From: Rhizobiaceae bacterium
Lineage (GTDB): Bacteria; Pseudomonadota; Alphaproteobacteria; Rhizobiales; Rhizobiaceae
Reading direction: 5' to 3'
Length of the DNA stretch: 6,716 nt
NCBI GenBank assembly: GCA_020696915.1
Contig: JAJFMR010000160.1
Coordinates: forward strand, 1-6,716
The position numbers and the translations under genes are program-made. Positions 1 to 5,576 of the stretch are shown here, one piece after another; positions within the stretch are counted from its first letter, which is position 1; every line of letters starts with the position of its first letter. The notes under the pieces were generated by a model. The model saw only the letters and a program-made list of their open reading frames with translations, was not told the origin of the DNA and searched no databases.

Positions 1-881
1 TTGAACATCTTCGCCCATTCCTTGCTCGGGAACACGCGCTGCGCGCCGATCTGCTCCTTGAGGTCGGCGAGCGGCACCTGCTGGTAGTATTTTTCCTGCA
101 GGGTCTGCACTGCCTCCTCCGGCTTCTCGACGAGATAGTCGTTGGCCGGAATCCAGGTCTGGATCACCTTCTTCACGATGTCCGGCTTGTTCTCGATGAA
201 TGCGTTGTCGGCCGCCCAGCCCGACACGATTGCGGCTTCCGGATAATATTTCGACGCGTCGACCAGCATTTTGGCATTGGGGACCTGGTCGCGGACGGCG
301 ATGTTGAAGGGCACCCACAGCGCCACCGCCGGAACCGCGCCGGAGATGAAGGAGGTGACCGCCTCCGACATCCGCTGGTTGAGGATCTCGACGTCCTTGC
401 CCGGCACGATGTCATTGGCGCGGAGCGCAGTGTCGAGAAAGACGTGCGCAGTCGTTCCGACCGTGGTGGAGATCTGCTTGCCCTTCAGGTCCGGCCAATC
501 GGCAATCCCGGCATCCGGGTTGACCCAGAGCTGGGCGGTGGCAAATTCGACGCAGTTGGTCATGAACATCTTGCCTTGGCCGCGCGCCGGAAAATTCGAG
601 ATGACGGCACCTGTCGACAGCATGTCGATCGACCCGCCGATCATGGCCTGGAACAATTCCAGCCCCGTCGTGAACTGGGTGAACTCCGGCGTCAGACCGT
701 TCTCCTTCCAAAGACCCATATCGTCGGCCAGCCAAAGCTGGCCGTCGACGGCCAGCGTGTGCAGATAACCGATGCGGACCGCTTCCTGCGCCCGCAGGAC
801 CGCCGGCATGCCGAGCGTCCCGAGCGCCACGCCGGCGCCGATCCCCTTTACGAGCGTGCGTCTGTTCAGCCTGCTTCTCAT
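1..881 (-). CDS. NitT/TauT-family ABC transporter substrate-binding protein (3' end cut by window edge)
   Basis: This is the periplasmic solute-binding subunit of an ABC importer in the nitrate/sulfonate/taurine (NMT1/SsuA-like) family. It would capture a small substrate and deliver it to the permease encoded upstream. About 293 residues are visible and the C-terminus lies beyond position 1. The N-terminus begins MRSRLNRRTLVKG, a twin-arginine (Tat) signal with the RRTLVK core. A small-residue hydrophobic stretch (IGAGVALGTLG) and a plausible cleavage site after VLRA, near residue 31, follow. Typical family segments come next: 'LWLADDMGLWKENGL' (about residues 49-63), the 'GGSIDM' pocket strand (about 81-86), then 'DLKGKQISTTVG'. 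The ATG at 881 follows AGGGAGGAAGTC, a strong ribosome site. It is the last of three operon genes in view, 22 bp after the ATPase stop. The substrate (sulfonate, taurine, nitrate, a pyrimidine or other) cannot be decided from this sequence. Confidence 0.93.
   Translation of the reverse strand, partial: MRSRLNRRTLVKGIGAGVALGTLGMPAVLRAQEAVRIGYLHTLAVDGQLWLADDMGLWKENGLTPEFTQFTTGLELFQAMIGGSIDMLSTGAVISNFPARGQGKMFMTNCVEFATAQLWVNPDAGIADWPDLKGKQISTTVGTTAHVFLDTALRANDIVPGKDVEILNQRMSEAVTSFISGAVPAVALWVPFNIAVRDQVPNAKMLVDASKYYPEAAIVSGWAADNAFIENKPDIVKKVIQTWIPANDYLVEKPEEAVQTLQEKYYQQVPLADLKEQIGAQRVFPSKEWAKMF
726..756. repeat. Overlapping inverted repeats inside the binding-protein coding region
   Basis: Three alternating copies of GGCCAGC/GCTGGCC occur: 726-732 (GGCCAGC), 737-743 (GCTGGCC) and 750-756 (GGCCAGC). 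Bases 737-756 form a perfect 20-base palindrome centred on GTCGAC. The middle arm could pair with either flanking arm, giving two mutually exclusive stems in mRNA. The stretch encodes LAVDGQLWLAD, about 42 codons into the gene. Codon choice alone could have produced it. Confidence 0.6.
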
Positions 882-886
882 GACTT

Positions 887-893
887 CCTCCCT
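887..893 (-). promoter_or_regulatory. Shine-Dalgarno of the substrate-binding protein gene
   Basis: On the minus strand AGGGAGG lies 5 bases before the ATG at 881. It sits in the 22 bp gap after the ATPase stop and supports this start codon. Confidence 0.75.
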
Positions 894-903
894 GTTGAAC
901 GAT

Positions 904-1719
904 CTATGAAGCCAGGCGCATGCGCGCCTGCTTTTCCTGGGCCGCATATTCCTGCATCACCAGATCGCGTATCTCGGAGCGCATCTCCGCAAAGTCGGGC
1001 GTCTCATGAAGTTCTTCGTGCCTGGGATAGGAGAACGGCACGTCGACGATCTTCCTGATACGGGCGGGACGCGCCGAGATCACGACGACGCGCGAAGCCA
1101 GATAGAGCGCCTCGTCGACCGAATGGGTGATCATCACCACGGTCTTGCCCTCGGTCTGCAGGACCTCCAGGAGCAAGTTCTGCATGGCGCTGCGCGTCTG
1201 CGCATCCAGCGCGCCGAACGGCTCGTCCATTAGCAGAAACTCCGGCCGCACGGCGTAAGCGCGGGCCAGCGCCACACGCTGGCGCATGCCGCCCGAGAGC
1301 GTCTTCGGATAGGCATCGCGGAAGTCTGTGAGCCGCATCAGGGACAGGTACCGCTCCGAGATCCGGCGCCGTTCGGCCGCGTCCGTACGATTGGCCCTGA
1401 GCTTCAGGCCGAACTCGATGTTCCCCTGGACCGTCAGCCAGGGAAAGACGCCATATTCCTGGAACATGACGCCGCGCTCCGGACCGGGCCCGGAAATCGG
1501 CCTTCCGTCGAGCCGCACCGCGCCGCTCGACGGCGCGACAAAGCCCGCCACCATGTTGAGCATGGTGGTCTTCCCGCATCCCGACGGGCCGACGAGGGCG
1601 ACGAATTCGCCGTCGCCGACCCCAAAGGATACGTCATCGACCACTTTCAGCGGGCCGCCATTGACATCATATTCCTTTGAAACGGCGTCGAAGGTGATGC
1701 GTTCGCGGGGCGCATTCAT
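904..1719 (-). CDS. NitT/TauT-family ABC transporter ATP-binding protein
   Basis: This is the cytoplasmic ATPase that powers the importer, in the SsuB/TauB/NrtD-like group; 271 residues is normal for the family. Numbering from the ATG at 1719, the motifs are Walker A GPSGCGKTT (44-52), Q-loop Gln87 in MFQEYGVFPW, signature LSGGMRQR (141-148), Walker B FLLMDEP with catalytic Glu166, D-loop GALD (169-172) and switch His199 in MITHS. The chosen start overlaps the permease stop by ATGA (1716-1719) and is preceded by AGGAAAGGAT, a plausible ribosome site and the usual sign of translational coupling. An in-frame GTG at 1740 would add seven residues and overlap the permease by 25 bp; it is less likely. 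The stop is TAG. The fold is certain; the substrate is unknown because ATPases of this group do not show it. Confidence 0.96.
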   Translation of the reverse strand: MNAPRERITFDAVSKEYDVNGGPLKVVDDVSFGVGDGEFVALVGPSGCGKTTMLNMVAGFVAPSSGAVRLDGRPISGPGPERGVMFQEYGVFPWLTVQGNIEFGLKLRANRTDAAERRRISERYLSLMRLTDFRDAYPKTLSGGMRQRVALARAYAVRPEFLLMDEPFGALDAQTRSAMQNLLLEVLQTEGKTVVMITHSVDEALYLASRVVVISARPARIRKIVDVPFSYPRHEELHETPDFAEMRSEIRDLVMQEYAAQEKQARMRLAS

Positions 1720-2558
1720 CCGTTGATCCTTTCCTGCCACGACAGCAGGCGGCGGCTTGCCCGACGCAGCAGGTAATCCATGATCAGCGCGATGACCCCG
1801 ATCGTTATGATGCCCGCGTAGATCGTGTCGAGCTGGAAGAAGGCGGACGCGTCCTGGATCACTGCGCCGAGGCCCTGCTGCGCGGCGATGAGTTCGGAGG
1901 CAACGAGCGTCGCCCAGGCAACTCCGAGCGCCACGCGGAGAGCCGTGAGCACGTGCGGCACGGCCAGCGGAATGACCACTTTCGAGAATATCTCGAGGTC
2001 GGTGGCGCCGAGCGTGCGGGCGACCCGCAGATAGATCGGGCTGATCTGGGCAATGCCTTCGTACATCACGATCACGCCGGCGAAGAACGAGGCGTAGAAA
2101 AGGATCACGACCTTGGCGGTCTCACCAATGCCGAAATAGACGATCACCAGCGGGATGAGCGCAATCGGCGGCAGCGCCCTGAAGAAATTGATGAGCGGAT
2201 CGATGAAACGGCGAACCGGCTGGTACCAGCCAAGCAGGAAACCGACCGGGACCGCCGCGAGGATCCCGAGCGCCACGCCGAGCACGACGCGCTGCGTCGA
2301 CATGTACATGTCCGTCAGGAAGCCGGCCTCGGTGACCAGATTCCACCACGTCGTCATCACCTCCCAGGGTGTCGGCACCAGGGTCGGCTTGACCAGGCCC
2401 GACAGGCGAACGGCGTACCAGAGCAGGATGATCGCCAGCCACGGCAGAGCGCCATAGACCACTTTTCGGGCAATACCCGATTTCATCAGCGCGCCCTGTG
2501 CGGCTTTCGTTCTCTTCGTGGCGCCGAGGTGGCGGCCGGAGATGGCTGCATCCGACAA
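1716..2558 (-). CDS. NitT/TauT-family ABC transporter permease (TTG start)
   Basis: This is the inner-membrane channel subunit of the importer, a BPD_transp_1/SsuC-like permease of about 280 residues. Hydrophobic segments lie near residues 33-50, 91-111, 131-145, 149-166, 206-224 and 246-264, which suggests six membrane spans. The cytoplasmic EAA loop that docks on the ATPase is seen as ARTLGATDLEIFSKVVIPLAVP-like sequence at about 180-201. I chose the TTG at 2558 because GGGAGGAG lies 4 bases before it and a consensus-like promoter is just upstream. The longer reading from GTG at 2594 would start inside that promoter, upstream of the predicted transcript start. An ATG at 2486 (MKSGIARK) is the other candidate; it would omit a basic 24-residue tail and has only a poor ribosome site. 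It is the first gene of the operon, and its TGA stop overlaps the ATPase start. Confidence 0.95.
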   Translation of the reverse strand: MSDAAISGRHLGATKRTKAAQGALMKSGIARKVVYGALPWLAIILLWYAVRLSGLVKPTLVPTPWEVMTTWWNLVTEAGFLTDMYMSTQRVVLGVALGILAAVPVGFLLGWYQPVRRFIDPLINFFRALPPIALIPLVIVYFGIGETAKVVILFYASFFAGVIVMYEGIAQISPIYLRVARTLGATDLEIFSKVVIPLAVPHVLTALRVALGVAWATLVASELIAAQQGLGAVIQDASAFFQLDTIYAGIITIGVIALIMDYLLRRASRRLLSWQERING

Positions 2559-2562
2559 ATGT

Positions 2563-2570
2563 CTCCTCCC
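2563..2570 (-). promoter_or_regulatory. Shine-Dalgarno deciding the TTG start of the permease
   Basis: On the minus strand GGGAGGAG is followed by ACAT and then TTG (2556-2558). An out-of-frame ATG at 2551 is 13 bases from GGAGG, which is too far. The in-frame ATG at 2486 has no comparable site. Confidence 0.65.
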
Positions 2571-2578
2571 ACGCCGGA

Positions 2579-2607
2579 ATGTTAGCGCTGTCACTTACGC
2601 TTGTCAA
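2579..2607 (-). promoter_or_regulatory. Sigma70-like promoter of the ABC importer operon
   Basis: On the minus strand TTGACA (2602-2607, all six consensus bases) is separated by exactly 17 bp from TAACAT (2579-2584, four of six). Transcription should begin near 2572, giving a leader of about 14 bases that contains the ribosome site. This is the best promoter match in the window. It implies that the importer does not depend on read-through from frmA. Confidence 0.6.
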
Positions 2608-2613
2608 AAGGCT

Positions 2614-2625
2614 GCTCGGGCGAGC
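2614..2625. promoter_or_regulatory. Short dyad just upstream of the importer promoter
   Basis: GCTCG-GG-CGAGC is a dyad with 5-base arms ending 7 bp before the -35 box, about 42-53 bp upstream of the predicted transcript start, where activators often bind. On the minus strand it is also a weak hairpin followed after four bases by TTTT, so it could instead help end the frmA transcript. Neither role is proven. Confidence 0.25.
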
Positions 2626-2653
2626 GAAATGCGGCCCGTTCTCGTCCATGGTT

Positions 2654-2672
2654 GCGATGCGCTTCGCGTCGC
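2654..2672. repeat. Imperfect hairpin between frmA and the importer operon
   Basis: The arms GCGATGCG and CGCGTCGC flank CTT, with one imperfect pair (a G-T wobble when read on the plus strand). It lies about 57 bp beyond the frmA stop with no following T-run, so a terminator role is weak. The rest of 2608-2728 shows no convincing gene. Confidence 0.25.
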
Positions 2673-2728
2673 TTGCCGTCGGATGACGAAGGAGGGCTGC
2701 ACTCGGGGCGTCGCGCCGCCGGCGAAAC

Positions 2729-3856
2729 TCAGTACACGACCACGCTGCGGATGCTCGTTCCGGCGTGCATCAGGTCGAAGCCCATGTTGATCTCGTCGAG
2801 CGACAGCGTGTGGGTGATCATCGGGTCGATCTCGATCTTGCCGGCCATGTACCAGTCGACGATCTTCGGCACGTCGGTGCGCCCGCGCGCGCCGCCAAAA
2901 GCGGTGCCCTTCCAGGTGCGGCCGGTGACCAGTTGAAAGGGTCGCGTCGAGATCTCCTGGCCGGACCCGGCGACGCCGATGACGATGGACTGGCCCCAGC
3001 CGCGGTGGGCACATTCGAGGGCCTGCCGCATCACTTTCACGTTGCCCGTGCAGTCGAACGTGTAGTCGGCGCCGCCGATCTGATCCGCCCCGCGCCTGGT
3101 CATGTCGACCAGGTAGGGCACGATGTCGCCGCCGACCTCCTTCGGATTGACGAAATGCGTCATGCCGAAGCGCTCGCCCCACGCCTTCTTGTCGTCGTTG
3201 AGATCGACGCCGATGATCATGTCGGCGCCGGCCAGCCGCAGGCCCTGGATGACATTGAGACCGATGCCGCCCAGCCCGAAGACCACGGCCGTGGCGCCCG
3301 TCTCCACCTTGGCGGTGTTGATGACGGCGCCGATCCCGGTGGTGACACCGCAGCCGATGTAGCAGATCTTGTCGAACGGCGCTTCCGGATCGACCTTCGC
3401 AACGGCGATCTCTGGCAGCACGGTGAAATTCGAGAAGGTCGAGCAGCCCATGTAGTGGTGGATTTTTTCGCCGCCGATAGAGAACCGGCTGCTGCCGTCC
3501 GGCATCACGCCCTGCCCTTGCGTCGAACGGATGGCGGTGCACAGATTGGTCTTGCGCGACAGGCAGGAGGGACACTGCCGGCACTCCGGCGTGTAGAGCG
3601 GAATGACGTGGTCGCCCTTGACGACAGAGGTGACGCCGGGACCGACATCCACGACCACGCCCGCCCCTTCATGGCCGAGGATCGCCGGAAACAGCCCTTC
3701 GGGATCAGCCCCCGAACGGGTGAACTCGTCGGTGTGGCAGATGCCGGTGGCCTTGATCTCGACCAGCACCTCGCCGGACCTGGGGCCATCCAGGTCGACT
3801 TCCAGAATCTCCAGCGGCTTTCCTGCGGCGAGGGCGACTGCGGCACGGCTTTTCAC
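2729..3856 (-). CDS. frmA: S-(hydroxymethyl)glutathione dehydrogenase / class III alcohol dehydrogenase
   Basis: This cytosolic enzyme oxidises S-(hydroxymethyl)glutathione, formed from formaldehyde and glutathione, to S-formylglutathione using NAD+. Family members can also reduce S-nitrosoglutathione. The 375 residues match family length. Visible residues are catalytic zinc ligands Cys40 (GICHTD), His62 (GHE) and Cys169 (GCGVTTG); structural zinc Cys92, 95, 98 and 106; the class III arginine at 110 in AIRSTQG, the counterpart of the glutathione-contacting Arg; the NAD motif GLGGIG (194-199); and Asp218, which favours NAD. A loop near 254-264 (RRGADQIGGAD) is about six residues longer than in E. 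coli FrmA, as I recall for alphaproteobacterial homologues. The start is GTG, preceded by GGAG 8 bases upstream. No frmR or S-formylglutathione hydrolase gene is next to it. The importer lies downstream on the same strand but has its own promoter. Confidence 0.96.
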   Translation of the reverse strand: MKSRAAVALAAGKPLEILEVDLDGPRSGEVLVEIKATGICHTDEFTRSGADPEGLFPAILGHEGAGVVVDVGPGVTSVVKGDHVIPLYTPECRQCPSCLSRKTNLCTAIRSTQGQGVMPDGSSRFSIGGEKIHHYMGCSTFSNFTVLPEIAVAKVDPEAPFDKICYIGCGVTTGIGAVINTAKVETGATAVVFGLGGIGLNVIQGLRLAGADMIIGVDLNDDKKAWGERFGMTHFVNPKEVGGDIVPYLVDMTRRGADQIGGADYTFDCTGNVKVMRQALECAHRGWGQSIVIGVAGSGQEISTRPFQLVTGRTWKGTAFGGARGRTDVPKIVDWYMAGKIEIDPMITHTLSLDEINMGFDLMHAGTSIRSVVVY

Positions 3857-3924
3857 TTCGAAATCTCCAGATCGTTCGATGGTGGCTGCCGGGTCGACGC
3901 TTGTGCCGCTCCGGCTCCGGGCGC

Positions 3925-3930
3925 GTTATA
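3925..3930 (-). promoter_or_regulatory. Candidate -10 box for frmA
   Basis: TATAAC on the minus strand matches five of six consensus bases. The matching -35 region is weak (TGTCCA at 17 bp spacing). It would give a leader of about 60 bases before the GTG at 3856. Confidence 0.3.
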
Positions 3931-3971
3931 GGCGAGCAAGGACTCTCTGGACAGGCATCGAGTGCGGCCGT

Positions 3972-3998
3972 GTCGTTTTCTTCGCTAGGGCAAACGAC
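3972..3998. promoter_or_regulatory. Dyad between cysQ and frmA
   Basis: Perfect 7-base arms GTCGTTT (3972-3978) and AAACGAC (3992-3998) are 13 bases apart. The dyad begins 13 bp after the cysQ stop and lies roughly 55-80 bp upstream of the predicted frmA transcript start. It could be a regulator site for frmA or a hairpin at the end of the cysQ transcript; there is no T-run after it. Nothing else recognisable was seen in 3857-4011. Confidence 0.35.
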
Positions 3999-4011
3999 CG
4001 GCGGGGAGGCT

Positions 4012-4821
4012 TCAGCTGCCGGCTCCGCCACGCGCGATGAAGGATGGATTGGCGAAATCGGAATCGCCCTGCTGGTTGCGTTTGCCATAGGTGAGCGGCC
4101 GCCCGTCCAGCGTGGACGTCATCCCGCCGGCGGCCCGCAGCACCGCGTCCCCGGCCGCGGTGTCCCACTCCATGGTCCGGCCGAAGCGCGGGTAGAGGTC
4201 GGCGTCACCGTTGGCGACCAGGCAGAATTTCAGCGAGGAGCCGACCGAAACGATCTCGGCCGCCGCGAAGCCGCGAATGAAGCTGTCCGTTTCGGGCGTG
4301 CGGTGCGAGCGGCTGGCGACGATCGTCGGCGGGTCGACGAAATCGCGCACCTTCATCCCCCGGCGTCCGGCGATTCGGTCATCATCGTCCAGCGCGACCG
4401 CTTCGGCCCTGCCCGGCCGGCCTGAAAAGAGCCGGCGGCTGTACGGCGCGAAGACGACCCCGATTTCCGGGCGGCCGTCCCGCACCAGCCCGACGTTGAC
4501 GGTGAAATCGCCGTTGCGGCCGACGAACTCCTTCGTGCCGTCGAGCGGGTCGACCAGGAAGAACACCTTGCCGAGTTCGGCCGGCAGCACGCCGCCCGAG
4601 ACTTCTTCCTCCGCCACGCACGGAATTTGGGGAAAGGCCGAGCGCAGTCCGGCCAGGATGATCGCCTCGCTGGCCCGGTCCGCCGCGGTTACCGGGGATG
4701 CATCCGCCTTGCGCTCGACGGCGAAGCCGGCGTGGAAAGCTTCCATCACCTTCCGCCCGGCCGCCAGCGCCAGCCCTTCGAGAACCGTCAGGATCTCGTC
4801 CTGTGCCGGCGCCTCTGTCAT
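4012..4821 (-). CDS. cysQ: 3'(2'),5'-bisphosphate nucleotidase CysQ
   Basis: This is a Mg2+-dependent phosphatase of the inositol monophosphatase superfamily. It removes the 3'-phosphate from 3'-phosphoadenosine 5'-phosphate, the by-product of PAPS use, and so protects sulfur and nucleotide metabolism. The 269 residues fit the family. Visible motifs are SPVTAAD (42-48), metal-binding AEEE (70-73), DPLDGTKEF (91-99) with metal aspartates 91 and 94, the CysQ-style VGSSLKFCLVANGDADLYPR region (193-212), and the second metal motif WDTAAGD (219-225). The ATG at 4821 (MTEAPAQDE) was chosen because homology begins just after it; AGGAT directly before it is a weak, close ribosome site. An open frame continues upstream to 4920 but would overlap the end of bioY. 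The gene follows bioY by 46 bp on the same strand and is probably co-transcribed with it. SuhB-type inositol phosphatase is less likely given the CysQ-specific segments. Confidence 0.94.
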   Translation of the reverse strand: MTEAPAQDEILTVLEGLALAAGRKVMEAFHAGFAVERKADASPVTAADRASEAIILAGLRSAFPQIPCVAEEEVSGGVLPAELGKVFFLVDPLDGTKEFVGRNGDFTVNVGLVRDGRPEIGVVFAPYSRRLFSGRPGRAEAVALDDDDRIAGRRGMKVRDFVDPPTIVASRSHRTPETDSFIRGFAAAEIVSVGSSLKFCLVANGDADLYPRFGRTMEWDTAAGDAVLRAAGGMTSTLDGRPLTYGKRNQQGDSDFANPSFIARGGAGS

Positions 4822-4867
4822 GATCCTGGGCGGCCGAAGCGGATCGGACCGTCCGATGCCTTTGCGC

Positions 4868-5461
4868 TCAGCTTCTGCCGGGCAGCAGCGACCAGACTGC
4901 CGGAACGAGCGCGGCGCCAAGCCCCACCTTGATCAGGTCCGGCACGATGAACGGCAGGACGCCGAACTGGAACGACGCTTCCGCGCCGATCAGCACGGCG
5001 AGCCAGGCGAAACCCATCGCCATCATGACGATTTCGGCGACCAGCATGGCGCAAAGCAGGCTGATGGGATTGCGGTCGAAGCCGCGGTCGGCGGCCCAGC
5101 CGACGATCGCCGCCATAGCCACGAAGCCCGCCAGGTAACCGCCGGTCGAGCCCATCATGTAAAGCAGGCCGATGCCCTTTTCCGGGGTCGACTGGAAGAC
5201 CGGAAGGCCGGCCGCACCCTCGATCATGTAAAGGACGAGCGTCGCAACGCCGAGGCGAAGCCCGAAGCCGGCGCCGATCAGGAGCACCACGAGGCTCTGG
5301 AGCGACATGTCCACCGGGCCGAGAACCACCTTGGTCTTCGCGGAAACCGCCAGCAGGAGCGTGCCGAGCACGGCCAGCGCGATCTGCGCCGCAAGCCGCG
5401 TCGCGCCTCTTTCGGGAAGCGCCAGGGCGACGAGCGGGCGAGCGGTAAGCACTGTTGCCAT
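4868..5461 (-). CDS. bioY: Biotin transporter BioY (ECF S-component)
   Basis: This integral inner-membrane protein binds and imports biotin. It is the substrate-specific part of ECF-type transporters, which use BioM ATPase and BioN transmembrane partners. The 197 residues match the family. Recognisable BioY segments are VDMSLQSLVVLLIGAGFGLR (50-69), LYMIEGAAGLPVF (77-89), MGSTGGYLAGF (103-113, a variant of the usual GPTGGYL) and FIVPDLIKVGLGA (171-183). About six hydrophobic stretches are visible. The start at ATG 5461 (MATVLTARPL) follows GGGGAACCAGA; a longer open frame up to 5695 runs antisense into the neighbouring hydrolase gene and is rejected. No bioM or bioN lies in the window, so it may work alone or with partners encoded elsewhere. 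It heads a probable bioY-cysQ transcript. No clear alphaproteobacterial BioR box was recognised upstream. Confidence 0.95.
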   Translation of the reverse strand: MATVLTARPLVALALPERGATRLAAQIALAVLGTLLLAVSAKTKVVLGPVDMSLQSLVVLLIGAGFGLRLGVATLVLYMIEGAAGLPVFQSTPEKGIGLLYMMGSTGGYLAGFVAMAAIVGWAADRGFDRNPISLLCAMLVAEIVMMAMGFAWLAVLIGAEASFQFGVLPFIVPDLIKVGLGAALVPAVWSLLPGRS

Positions 5462-5504
5462 TCTGGTTCCCCAATCGGTTTTAGAGGGTGGATCCCCAGA
5501 TTTG

Positions 5505-5533
5505 CGTATATTGGCTTCCGTGCTAAGCGGCAA
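5505..5533 (-). promoter_or_regulatory. Candidate promoter for bioY-cysQ
   Basis: On the minus strand TTGCCG (5528-5533) and TATACG (5505-5510) each match four of six consensus bases and are 17 bp apart. Transcription would begin near 5498, leaving a leader of about 37 bases. The same AT-rich patch reads TATATT (5507-5512) on the plus strand and could serve the divergent hydrolase gene, although no -35 box is evident there. Confidence 0.35.
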
Positions 5534-5543
5534 ACGCTTTTGC
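5530..5543. promoter_or_regulatory. LacI/GalR-like palindrome in the divergent bioY-hydrolase region
   Basis: GCAAACGCTTTTGC has six of seven half-site pairs matched around a central GC, giving outer arms GCAAA and TTTGC. It resembles LacI/GalR-family operators in form and overlaps the predicted bioY -35 box, so a bound protein could block bioY transcription. The assignment rests on symmetry only. Confidence 0.3.
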
Positions 5544-5576
5544 ACGGGTCCGCCGCGGCGAGATACGAGGTTCGGG

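Noticed and set aside
444..1058. A plus-strand open frame of 204 codons spanning the binding-protein/ATPase junction.
   Set aside because: It is antisense to two conserved ABC transporter genes and has no motif or ribosome site.
2486..2551. A 21-codon minus-strand reading frame (ATG at 2551) ending in a TGATG overlap with the ATG at 2486, suggestive of a leader peptide.
   Set aside because: GGAGG is 13 bases before its ATG, too far for good initiation, and the same DNA is better explained as the permease N-terminus read from the TTG at 2558. No attenuator-like amino acid run is present.
2122..2649. A minus-strand open frame of 175 codons that could be a small gene between frmA and the importer.
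   Set aside because: It crosses the importer promoter and overlaps the permease in another frame, and its product has no recognisable domain.
2765..3931. A plus-strand open frame of 388 codons antisense to frmA.
   Set aside because: It is fully complementary to the conserved frmA codons, has an Asp/His/Arg-rich product without motifs, and lacks a convincing ribosome site.
4390..4405. A run of aspartates (LDDDDRI) in CysQ from repeated GATGATGAC-like codons, considered as a repeat tract.
   Set aside because: It is only four residues long, in a variable surface region between conserved motifs, so it is not notable.
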